The notes beneath the pieces are model-generated. The model had not been told where the DNA came from, did no database searches, and saw only the letters and a program-made list of their open reading frames with translations. A DNA stretch of 64,000 nt from Bradyrhizobium mercantei (lineage in GTDB: Bacteria; Pseudomonadota; Alphaproteobacteria; Rhizobiales; Xanthobacteraceae): positions 557,964 through 621,963 of the forward strand of contig NZ_MKFI01000002.1 of assembly GCF_001982635.1 (NCBI RefSeq), in the 5' to 3' direction. Of the stretch, positions 57,801 through 64,000 are shown one piece after another. The translations under genes were made by a program, and so were the position numbers. Every line of letters begins with the position of its first letter. The stretch's first letter is position 1.

Positions 57801-58290
57801 AACGATCGAGGGCTACACGACGATCGCTGGGTCGGCCAGCATCGCGATTTTCCATTTCGCGGCTATGTTGCAGGTTCGGGTCGGCCAGCAGCCCAACGGA
57901 AACATGGTTGGCACCGCCATCTTCACTTTCTCGTTCTCGATGGGAATCAAAGACATTGAATTCCGCGTCACCGCGCGCAAAGAAATGGGCAGGGGCTATT
58001 CGTCGAACGCGCAGGTCGGCGATGCAGGGGATACGATCGATCCGCAACAAAAGCGGGTGAAGTTAGCGAGCAACGTTCCCTTCGAGCAGCTCGCCGCCAG
58101 CGTCCCGAGCACGTTCGCCGCCCATGTCACGACAGCGGACGAAGGAAAATGCAAGGACACGAATGGCGAAGCACAGTGCAAACACCCGATGGCCTACCTG
58201 AACTACAAGGCGGTCTGCAAAGGCAAGGACTACACGAAATACCAGAGTTACTTCGATCATCGACAACCCTGGCAGCCCACGTTCTTCTGA
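48856..58290 (+). CDS. Giant Tat-exported protein of unknown function (about 3,144 aa)
   Basis: I do not recognise this protein. The N-terminus has a twin-arginine signal, TRRGFLIGTGSVAGAYATG (RR at residues 30-31), with likely cleavage after AFA, so a folded product should reach the periplasm or beyond. Residues 45-250 look beta-rich. Residues 280-330 are a Gln/Pro-rich linker. Helical stretches lie at about 720-1000 (LTEKFEKLRSLYLSQRP). Residues 1800-2750 are long, mostly helical and low in Cys. The last 400 are beta-rich with Gly motifs (VYGGGGHLALYSN, IEGYTTIAGSASIAIFHF) and end in a Cys-containing tail (KCKDTNGEAQCKHP). The GTG at 48856 follows AGGTGG by five bases; TTG 48835 and GTG 48847 are alternatives. 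A giant unrelated gene follows 142 bp downstream. Confidence 0.88.
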   Translation: MATGDDDAVPDIAQSADADAFRNDNTSLTRRGFLIGTGSVAGAYATGAFADDARPTHRWSIYRTPDPDADGRSVVAVSFDDQGKNKSPWRSLREISFGEYAKVAVQPLKSAIHGVAYDVQVVFSGLELARRSKEPNHFGLIFKFIHTRDPLEPRIEIAVRGLLSRGERTLVANLSLSDWLGAGEINTSSDTRLARGLLNEVFLSRLRLPRTDKMTLSLVLPTEKDQPFIWRFRSVGSTVEHTNGFAVVADANPMLGDAAFRQVLVGSSSRVDLWRDHAAVGVTPGHGQTQRPAPGVQNQPVSANQKRTPQANQDPARPDEGQPASLASNAPSVPLTANKKQRSVTPRTVAMMPEFRANARRLLLGEHKLNNGQSNSLALDHIAVAASSPVLLVRRDPSGDPQGIQLEENGPRLSVAIETTLKNVSAELSVLTTRDKKDSRREGPFRLVDGRLTFSGAADGSPLLLDADFQLSQHSISLLTAFGPFEIEAPEDKRVRRRDALAVPQQGDDGPRPSQYELRRPVRLQVKDRTIRAFEATARVRSAGVALNDAEAPAGNVVGSLADRGRACRVDLAFPQGCEVLFRLFGLDDSANTRHGIGRLSLGTSTKATPAAGTYGGPYVLPLDNALLRLRRWRDLTCLTYRFTGLDLVQDVGGKDQKAWLIPRGLARQTALESPADRNKDSGKSPDANQAGAGDPDMSIAPFDPRAMMVVEFPSQHVAEEAFFEQRPARPVPPAYPASVLSDHPELTEKFEKLRSLYLSQRPRQKQPPDAPTLDTRAKQRIKLRRHLTQAMSGDAAFSAFADEFKKAGKDLLTAEQQIYVGEEFLDPQARRVAEIVANNTPVARANYFDALPDDPVSNQDIEATVSHLLDFKPKDDPSRKVADAASQQLMGIAAQQPNDPALKASLEALVDQATPILKKIREARDPFFVTLKKAYDDAAKPSSGDGGVNGSLSTFTGRIPLLETIAKIRQRQDAANFKAFLEKDFPLFVRNLVTTVQAQLGLTGDEIPTPLSRARLSGPSRLAFRINTDDFETGDNGGRIEFSFSELTNWSRHELVVIRRAQKLLKAYADGSRRPLWDRVEDQDLATQLLQQGFSRGGQAASNDKSTTANRTRRNWPAATVTAEQRLAEVAASAAAPPGPFETAIEMPFRLFLSPAQDGRFRTRRVVPPWLFGSTSGTRATKPVTVVEPLWTAAFETQPNSAVRAIWSPDFRPEAFVPGTVGAGTGRGLNPPPSRVNRPPMRGPYAPWAMGREAQDNPLPDTFPPRFRTALDAFDRHELVTLSSVHGLPVIGKIGRDAQGNDVRLGKDQVEPPDGFQVSTPNWDGVDVDAQKLLPTLNDVYLPRPLDPQGLELALSSLGGFLRVNASFDPPASVLTGNGTDYFNALSIERWRHNIVLGRDISAEVVYKGYLFPIGLHCALIKITERRFQAVAGRQGPMAVLRQRMFLRIGKPTKEFPAFQQPDGGRRLPFKSLTVVTTQTPDIVDPYDQSGSTSNDIYPNGRIDFKTNPSARGTAFWPRTAKRLGGEVKFDVLVDGNIPTRLPLIFVDNAAANNEHAVQLICEHYNRLGTSTAPTFIPALTQAGFSGAKLTYAPESKAGDTQFETQFVVFGAEGRSTTGSACVLPTNYRPFSSSGASTPFNANFVSDPYMQGADQPPFYPAMRFADVKIGQIEKLVGHPLPPTRVSYDPSYALYGFPEPDEPANGTNPPACPAGMDPRANPKEIFLSTINPPQLTFGHGGDKGGAVSRPEMTVHALSRAAGPISANPAPSSTPAAISGQPAPDPDAPDAVTDRLNALTIAADPAKALAQALFGSDATLLGLIKLSDLLKSIMTLAGGSVPVLQELVEYGGGLAGDVDAQIKDRVLTPLQQALAALSGPMTTPVDLGVSGAVNVKDVYPDVVSGFFAFQKSVNAALATPPPSAISGAGDTLNTYTAVYTDGRRFANAIERALRDPITPLREAAKKWLNERIAAVKQQFDNAVTTLQPILETINPRQLRSKLRNYLAKTVLTELQTLLFVMPPPTSPFTTPNADTWRDLAGTFYLSIADALNVWAGTSDDSQPFFDPKQFQKELTTAFVVRTQNKAGDVWAQQVLSLNRMADHPQDLLVPEAVAILNALDQATGGFKDFQSTDPGAVTTVLKMVDPIGDSFKQLKLVAQVGSAIDGLGTTLVNQCAESVTAINNLIAATLPTDAASAAALLDPAVDAFNRLAAGLSSLNTQAQSIAVTTNLVPMLATLKIQLNHAAVDQPPAVSARALSELTAKDLAMLKDMILSFASEQVNFDPQVCNALPTQFPWQLRRQLGYVRALSNQAARCISGAHRVVTALADLLKDPATNVLFLQFPPYQTSYSQPVGGAPATWPSQWPPASAADDDESRYWIDLLRQRFFYVAAQALSAAANLLQKLSLAGVIVDAGASPGPRLVAFNALSTTVGKIVSTSPKFNDPAERDAISQLLTYLQNVHSAAPTAISRQVKLAVNDLTVASNALTTLLDGPSAAISTKIVENATALAAKNGNLDKAAQTVITQVVGMVDRAIGTGPFGLLPTDAGAQPPIQALLALLFDRMAGQFQDIVNGIVQGDDKIAGIVKTTIAKRLAGFYDDARRYRDELFIKVSDAGKDVGAVAAQVGNALIAPKDRNLDVGHDALFGQDQRINGIASDLNDPNKQLNALVDLFDFIKSWKSHAYENATPPVNGPNAVLLIADQARDLVTNLVRDVLKGDLGKIIDFAAIKAEVERRLRELIPTKVTLAYDFDTELQEVAGIFKPASGSRLTLKARTVIDVLNGGPPQITSSGDMGPFRVKILGGFLDIVTLSFDGAKFGSETGGKLKANVIDVQLGEAVSFLQAVSSFFSFGANGFYLSALFDPPGLEAGYRMPPCGFALGVLGVSNISLNAAAILPFDNSPALFKVGLSRPEAPFLINVAVYGGGGHLALYSNSQGIIGFEASFEFGAVVSFAIGPLTGNARITVGVFLRSFKETATGRSLSTIEGYTTIAGSASIAIFHFAAMLQVRVGQQPNGNMVGTAIFTFSFSMGIKDIEFRVTARKEMGRGYSSNAQVGDAGDTIDPQQKRVKLASNVPFEQLAASVPSTFAAHVTTADEGKCKDTNGEAQCKHPMAYLNYKAVCKGKDYTKYQSYFDHRQPWQPTFF

Positions 58291-58432
58291 GCCCGCCACA
58301 TGCATCCCCAGCTTAGAATGAAGTTCGATCATGGACGAAGTTACCTGAGAGCAAAATGAGGCCGGAAGGTTTCCGCGCCTCGTCCCTTAGCGACCGTGCG
58401 GCGGACCAAGCGCCGCAGACCGAGCGTGTGTC

Positions 58433-61400
58433 ATGGCAGACAAATTGACGATCACTGTCGTTCCCCGGACTATCTGTAGCTACCGTGACAGCCGCGGCGA
58501 TGGGGTTAGGATCGGAGCGACGCTCGTTCTGCGTCCGGGAACGATCGGCACAGCCGAGGCTGCAGGCTCCCAACTGTTTGAGAACTGGCCGAGCATTATA
58601 CATCACTTGTTCTCCAAGCATGCGTTCAAGGCTCAGCTGGGCGTAGCAGATACGGCAGGTAAGCTAAATCGGAATGCGAAGGTCATCCAAGAAGATGGGC
58701 ACACCACCAACACCAGTTTTTCTGTTGCGCTGACATCAATTCCAGAAGTCGGCAAGGACCCGGGTTTCGGCGGGCTCAAGCTTGCGGACATCACCGACAT
58801 CTGGAACGGCCTTTTGAAGGACGGCGACCACGACATGACGCCCCTTCGTCGCGCCCTCCTCGATGCGACCGTCCAACCCGCCACCACCAACGGTCACGCG
58901 ACGCCCAACAACCAGCCTCCCCACCCTTATCAAGACGTTCAGCAGCCCGCAGACCCAAAGGACCCTTCGAGCCAGCCTGCCCCGAATATCGTTGGAATGC
59001 CACGCGCCGAACTCGCGCAGCAGATCACAATGGCGCGCGCCATGGCAGTGATCGGCCGCGTGAAAGGCCAACCGTGCGCGCGCCAAGCATTTCTCGGCGA
59101 AGGCGCCTATTTTCAGCGCCCGTGGTCGCGTTCGGCCACGCGCATGGAACGCCTCGCCCTCGACAGCGCTAACGAAGGGCCGAAACCCAGCGACCTAGCA
59201 GGCTTCGCGCCGGACGGCACCCCCATTATCTTTGCTGCGGCCAACCTCGCATCGGACGCCAAGCCGCTGCTGAAATACGATCCCTACCGCTACGGCAAAA
59301 CGCCCGAAGACACACCGGATATGCAATGGTCGTTGATCAAGAACGCCCTTATCGGTGAACGCCAGGACAAGGAGCAAATCTATCAGAGCGCGTTGGCGAC
59401 GAGGCAGGGCTCGGCTCAGACGGTCCACGCGGCCGAGGCCAGCTTGCTAAGCTCCGGGGCCGGCGTCGACAGACGAAAAGCGTTGGCCGAAGTCCGCGGC
59501 GTGCGGGCCAGGCACAACACGTTGCAGCAGTCCACGCAATTTGTTCGCGACAATGGTGGCAATCTGGACCCCGACTTCCTACACGTGCACGGTGCGGCCA
59601 CGTTGGAAGACTATGGCAGCCCGCCAGACGCCAACAGTCATACAAATAAGCCTGATAACAATCCGGCAACACAGGCAGCCATTGACGCCGCCAAGCGCCG
59701 TTGGTTTGCGCTGCTCGGTCTCCCGGCCCTTCATCGGCTGCTTCTTCTCAGCGTCAACGTCGATTTGTCGTTTCGTCGCAGTGAATTCGACCAGCTCCTC
59801 GATGCAGCCGTAACGACGCCTGACTTCGTTCAGTCGCCCAACAGGTCAGCGGCGTTTTTTGTCATCCGCCTCGACGTGGCAGGCGTCGCCGACTCGCAGC
59901 TTGGGCACGTCGACTATCGGGGACAACCGTGGACGTTAGCCAAATGTCCGCTGTCTTTCGGTGAAAAAAACAAATGTTTCATGCCCGCGACCCTCGAGGA
60001 ACTGCTTGAATGTTTACCCGACGGCCACGCGCCGATCTCGGCGCAAGATCTTCGAGAGCGCGGTACGATTGACCAGTTCGGCGGCGTGCTCGATCTTGAA
60101 GCCGCGGCCGTGGACGGCGGTAATAGATCACTGCGCTTTTCGATCGAAACAGTGGACATCCATGCCGCCACCGAATCTGACATGCGGCGCGATGCCGCCA
60201 TGGCGAACGCCGCCGACCTCACTGGCGATAAATGGATCCCCTTGCCTGCCGTTGCGGAATTGACCGCTGGCGCCGCAGTCGAGCGCAAGCTGAGGACGGC
60301 CGGCTTGCAATTGCTCGATCAATGGCGCGGCAGCGTGGTAGTCAAGCAGTTCAGCCGGTCGCTCTCCCTGTTGACCTCTCCGGGCCCCGAGGACCTCGTT
60401 CTCGATGCCGACGACCTCGCCATCGGATACCGGCTCGACGTGGGATTCTGCACCGCCGCGACAAGCCTATTGCAGTGGGCCTGCCTGACCAACCGTGAAG
60501 TCAGGTACTCGCTGCCAAAAAGGAAGAATCTCGATCTCAACAAGGCCATCGACGCGGCACTCGGCCTTTCTACCGCTGCTGCTCAGACGATCCGTGCCGA
60601 ACTCGACGGCAGCGTGCTGGCTATGCCAACGCGGCTATTGCAGAACGCCGATGGCAACAAGACCGGATTTGCCGAGGCGGTGCTGGCTGCTTGGCAAGGG
60701 GATCCGCTCGGCATCCACGCGCACGAACAGCTTCTAGGCGTGTGCCCTGGCGAGGGCTTGGAGTTAGACTTGGATTTCAATTTACCGTCGGCGAGCAACC
60801 ACCTCCCCGCCAAGCACCGCATCGGCGTGCCCTATTGGCTCGGCGCGCGTACGGTATTTCTCGGCGGCGTTTGTTTGCCGCTCTCCGACGCAATTGAGCT
60901 TTATGAGAACGGATTTGGCGGCGGCATGTTGCTGCCGCGCCAGGGCGAACTGCGACGTCTCCTACGCCACGAATGGATTGATCCGCCGATGGTTGCGGTG
61001 CCTTGGGCCGACATCGTCTCCGAGCTGGGAATCGCGACGAAACCCGCCGCGGGAAAGCCTCAGACGCCGCTTTGTCGCGGGCTCGACGGCGACACGATGG
61101 TGGTGCGTACACCGACGGACCCGCATCCCCTTCCGGATGAACCGGACGACGACTGGCGCTTCAAACCCGATGTTGCCCGACGCGCCGTGTGCGCTCCGGG
61201 CGTCGATTTCACCTTCGCGCATCTGCACTCGATGTTCGACTCCAATCCAGGCCTTGCAACGAAGCGTGGGCTTGCGGGCGTCGACTACGAACCCAGTATG
61301 GGTGGATTTCCCGCCATCTCTCCGGAGGCCCCCATCGAGGACGCCTCGATCATCTTCGAGCAGCGCAAGCCCGGCTGCGCCGGGACGGCGCCCAGCGGCA

Positions 61401-64000
61401 TCGCGATCTTCCGCGCCCGTACCCACTCGTACAAGGTGCCGTCCGGGTCCGAGGAACTGTATTTTCCCGACCCCGCCGCGCGCTCCCTGGTTATCGGCCT
61501 GAGATATCCATGGACTACGGACACCTACCTCAAAGGCGCTCCCATCGTGGTCCCGCTCTACGGCGGTGGCAAATCTGGCTGCCCTGTTCGCAACTATCCC
61601 GACGCCATGCCGGTGCTGATTGCCGTGCACGCCATTCCGAAGCAAGGCGCCCGGCTGACCGAATACCAGCAATTGGCACAGCGGGCCGGCGGCAAACTAA
61701 TGGCGCCGGCGTCTATCGCTAAGGGGCAAGCGGCGGGTACAGCCATTGAGGTAACGATCAAGCTCGCACCGGGCGAAGACTTTTGCATCGATATCTGGGC
61801 GCTGCACGACCTCGGGCAATTGGCGCAATGGTTCGATGGGCCGGAATCCGTCGCCTTCTACTGCGCTGGTACCTACAACGGGTCGCCGGACCCGGCCGTA
61901 GAGAAGCAAAAACTCGAAAAGATGCTAGGTAAAATCCCGGACAAGCCACTCCATTCGCCTGTTCGCGTGATTCGTCGCAGCGACGCGGTGGTTAGCTCAG
62001 CGGCCGTAGCCGACGCGGCCACGGCGCTGCACGCGACCCTCAGTCACAAACCGATCCCCGAATTGTCAGCGGTGCGCACCTTGCGCGCGGTTCACGCCGT
62101 CGAGCAGCCCCCCGTAGCGGCAAAACTGTGCAAGGCGGGAATGCCTAAGCCCGAATTGCGATTCCTGCGCGTCGAAGCACAGGAACGCCAGACGATTCTA
62201 AACAACGCCGCTGATCCCAAGCACGATTGGCGCAAGTGGAAGCGCACGGACGACTCGCCTTCGGCGACGGACATTCTGGCCGGCGGCACCATTCGCATCG
62301 ATAAGGCGATCCACGAAAACATCGAGCTACGCGTTCGGGCGGTTTCGCCCAATGGACGCCCGATGGACAATCCGCTGCTCGGCCGAACACCTGAGGACAG
62401 GTCGCGCGGATTGTGGCCCGAAAAGCCTGCAGAGAACACCTCAGTGAATAGCGGCGCCTCCTTGACCCGGCGGCTGTACGGCTTCGACGTCGATGAAGAG
62501 GGGCGCGTTTGCTTCACGCCCGAGGAAATCGTCTTCAACAAATGGTCGCCGAAGCCCGACTGCAAGGTCGCACCGGAAGACATCACCCTGGTGGACCTGG
62601 CCGCCGAGAGTGAATACGGCGCAGTTGCTCCGCCGCAGCCAGCCCAGTCTCACACCGGTGTCGACCAACCAGCGCAGCAAACCAGCGATAACGGCCGACG
62701 CTCGCCGCAGCGTTATTTTACCGACGGCACAGCCCGTCGGGTCCAAGCCTATTTTGCGGTGACCTCGCGCACAGCGCGCCTTGTTCCCGAGCGCTCGAGC
62801 TACCCTGACGCTGCGCAACAGCAACACGATAGGGATCGCCTGTTCGCGTACGAACGGGATGCTCGCGGCAAGCCGGCGATGACTTCCGCAATCATCCGTT
62901 CCATCGTCCGCCCGCTCGCGCTTCCCCGAAACAACGTCCTTCCCGCCTTCGTGTGGACGACGGATTTTAGTGCGATCACCGGCATATCGACCATCTCCCG
63001 CCGGACTCGTATCCGCATTCCGTTCGTTCGTCCGGCTATGACCTCGGGTGAGGATGAGCGCATCGGCATCGTGCTCTGGCCGCCCAACATACTTGGGGCG
63101 TCAACCGAACCTGGAGCCGCCGGTCCGCTGTCGACATGGACCGAGGCTGACCTGACCGTCGGTAAGATCCGCCGCGCCGAGCCGCTGGAGACCAACGAGC
63201 CGCAGAACAAGCTCATCGACCTGCAAGCCTTGGCGAAGAAGGATCCGCAGGTAAAAGGCCAAGACGGAGCCGACTGGCGGTTCGGCTACTTCAGCGACGA
63301 GGATCTGGGGCCGGGCGGAATATATGTCAGTCGCTGGGGCGCCGACCCGATTCACGATGCAGGCGAAATGGCTTGGTTCATGCACCCGCGGGCGTTCCGC
63401 GACCTGCCCGACTGGTCGGCGACCGCTGTCGATTCGATCGCTGCAGAAGACGAGGACACTGGTGTGCTGTGGCCGGAGGAAGACCGTTACGCACCGAGGC
63501 TGGTTGAAAACGTACTTATGCCGATACCGGGCAACAATCCCGGAAAAATCGGCGCAGACGAGAATCAAGGACAGGTTGGAGATCAGAACGATCCGTCAAA
63601 GAAGCCCGAATTCATGCTGGTATCGCTACTGACCTACGCGCCGCGCTTCGATTTGGAGAGCGAGACCTGGTACATCGACGTTGAGATCGATCCAGGCACG
63701 GCGCCCGATCCCTTCCTGCGGCTCGGTCTCGTCCGCTTCCAACCCCACGCTAATCGGCCAGTCCAAGTGTCCTACCCGGTAGACCAAGAGATCCAGGTGG
63801 TCGGCTATCGTCGGGACGTGAAGGTTAGCCGGGTGCGTGAAGGAGAAGTGACTGTGAGGGTCGAAGGCCCGGTCATCGGCAAGATGACCTCCGAGGCGCC
63901 GCTGACGATCATCCGCGCTTCTCTGATCGAGCGTCGAACGACTGAATACGGCCTCACTTATGAATGGCCGGCGCGCGCCGTCGGCCCCGACGGCTCGCTC
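58433..64000 (+). CDS. Second giant protein of unknown function (partial, at least 1,856 aa)
   Basis: Open from ATG 58433 to the last base without a stop, so the C-terminus is outside the window. The frame was checked at several points and stays protein-like throughout (GAYFQRPWSRSATRM, KPLLKYDPYRYGKTPEDTPD, PYWLGARTVFLGGVCLPLSD, DPFLRLGLVRFQPHANRPV). There is no signal peptide or membrane segment in the part seen. The first 150 residues begin LTITVVPRTICSYRDSRGDG; a Pro/Asn/Gln-rich stretch is at about 150-185. The last 100 residues are strand-rich (TWYIDVEIDPG, EIQVVGYRRDVKVSRV). It resembles no family I know. Upstream in frame TAG at 58388 limits the start; the ribosome-binding site is weak. 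Tandem arrangement suggests it works with the upstream giant protein. Confidence 0.85.
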   Translation, partial: MADKLTITVVPRTICSYRDSRGDGVRIGATLVLRPGTIGTAEAAGSQLFENWPSIIHHLFSKHAFKAQLGVADTAGKLNRNAKVIQEDGHTTNTSFSVALTSIPEVGKDPGFGGLKLADITDIWNGLLKDGDHDMTPLRRALLDATVQPATTNGHATPNNQPPHPYQDVQQPADPKDPSSQPAPNIVGMPRAELAQQITMARAMAVIGRVKGQPCARQAFLGEGAYFQRPWSRSATRMERLALDSANEGPKPSDLAGFAPDGTPIIFAAANLASDAKPLLKYDPYRYGKTPEDTPDMQWSLIKNALIGERQDKEQIYQSALATRQGSAQTVHAAEASLLSSGAGVDRRKALAEVRGVRARHNTLQQSTQFVRDNGGNLDPDFLHVHGAATLEDYGSPPDANSHTNKPDNNPATQAAIDAAKRRWFALLGLPALHRLLLLSVNVDLSFRRSEFDQLLDAAVTTPDFVQSPNRSAAFFVIRLDVAGVADSQLGHVDYRGQPWTLAKCPLSFGEKNKCFMPATLEELLECLPDGHAPISAQDLRERGTIDQFGGVLDLEAAAVDGGNRSLRFSIETVDIHAATESDMRRDAAMANAADLTGDKWIPLPAVAELTAGAAVERKLRTAGLQLLDQWRGSVVVKQFSRSLSLLTSPGPEDLVLDADDLAIGYRLDVGFCTAATSLLQWACLTNREVRYSLPKRKNLDLNKAIDAALGLSTAAAQTIRAELDGSVLAMPTRLLQNADGNKTGFAEAVLAAWQGDPLGIHAHEQLLGVCPGEGLELDLDFNLPSASNHLPAKHRIGVPYWLGARTVFLGGVCLPLSDAIELYENGFGGGMLLPRQGELRRLLRHEWIDPPMVAVPWADIVSELGIATKPAAGKPQTPLCRGLDGDTMVVRTPTDPHPLPDEPDDDWRFKPDVARRAVCAPGVDFTFAHLHSMFDSNPGLATKRGLAGVDYEPSMGGFPAISPEAPIEDASIIFEQRKPGCAGTAPSGIAIFRARTHSYKVPSGSEELYFPDPAARSLVIGLRYPWTTDTYLKGAPIVVPLYGGGKSGCPVRNYPDAMPVLIAVHAIPKQGARLTEYQQLAQRAGGKLMAPASIAKGQAAGTAIEVTIKLAPGEDFCIDIWALHDLGQLAQWFDGPESVAFYCAGTYNGSPDPAVEKQKLEKMLGKIPDKPLHSPVRVIRRSDAVVSSAAVADAATALHATLSHKPIPELSAVRTLRAVHAVEQPPVAAKLCKAGMPKPELRFLRVEAQERQTILNNAADPKHDWRKWKRTDDSPSATDILAGGTIRIDKAIHENIELRVRAVSPNGRPMDNPLLGRTPEDRSRGLWPEKPAENTSVNSGASLTRRLYGFDVDEEGRVCFTPEEIVFNKWSPKPDCKVAPEDITLVDLAAESEYGAVAPPQPAQSHTGVDQPAQQTSDNGRRSPQRYFTDGTARRVQAYFAVTSRTARLVPERSSYPDAAQQQHDRDRLFAYERDARGKPAMTSAIIRSIVRPLALPRNNVLPAFVWTTDFSAITGISTISRRTRIRIPFVRPAMTSGEDERIGIVLWPPNILGASTEPGAAGPLSTWTEADLTVGKIRRAEPLETNEPQNKLIDLQALAKKDPQVKGQDGADWRFGYFSDEDLGPGGIYVSRWGADPIHDAGEMAWFMHPRAFRDLPDWSATAVDSIAAEDEDTGVLWPEEDRYAPRLVENVLMPIPGNNPGKIGADENQGQVGDQNDPSKKPEFMLVSLLTYAPRFDLESETWYIDVEIDPGTAPDPFLRLGLVRFQPHANRPVQVSYPVDQEIQVVGYRRDVKVSRVREGEVTVRVEGPVIGKMTSEAPLTIIRASLIERRTTEYGLTYEWPARAVGPDGSL

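Overview
The window looks like the chromosome of a Bradyrhizobium-type alphaproteobacterium. The evidence is high GC, a cobalamin-dependent class II ribonucleotide reductase, an NDUFA12-type complex I subunit, a BA14K-family protein, an aat/DUF2155 pair and a nested palindromic intergenic repeat. I see no tRNA, rRNA or CRISPR array.

Positions 1-24,790 read as ordinary chromosome. A leftward MdtA-MdtB RND efflux operon (the permease is cut by the window edge) is followed by a DASS anion transporter, aat, a proline-rich DUF2155 protein, an SDR, an HSL-type esterase and an ion transporter. Next come small proteins, a GlxA/AraC-type regulator divergent from an isonitrile-hydratase-like enzyme, NDUFA12, a BA14K protein, and two EamA exporters flanking a receiver protein and a hybrid histidine kinase. 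The core part ends with nrdJ, which has an NrdR-type box and a long leader with a strongly structured RNA domain.

From about 24.8 kb to the right edge the window looks like accessory DNA. It starts with a degenerate ImmA-like protein, a decayed stretch with five direct copies of a 15-bp repeat and a truncated ISL3 transposase, then two unrelated accessory genes. A tightly overlapping four-gene operon follows: radical SAM protein, DEDD exonuclease, NadR-like P-loop kinase and aldo/keto reductase. After it come an SGNH hydrolase, an exported S1/P1 nuclease and a small exported protein.

Positions 34.8-48.0 kb hold a DISARM-like defence locus. A leftward N6-adenine methylase faces a rightward, translationally coupled operon: HTH-like protein, 910-aa DrmE-like protein, DrmA helicase and DrmB (DUF1998). 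A convergent gene encodes a protein with a PD-(D/E)xK nuclease signature where classical DISARM carries the phospholipase-D protein DrmC.

The last 15 kb holds two giant tandem genes I cannot assign. The first encodes about 3,144 aa with a twin-arginine signal and lies behind a near-perfect FNR/FixK-type box. The second runs at least 1,856 codons and leaves the window still open. This pair, the DISARM variant and the radical-SAM operon are the best candidates for undescribed biology.
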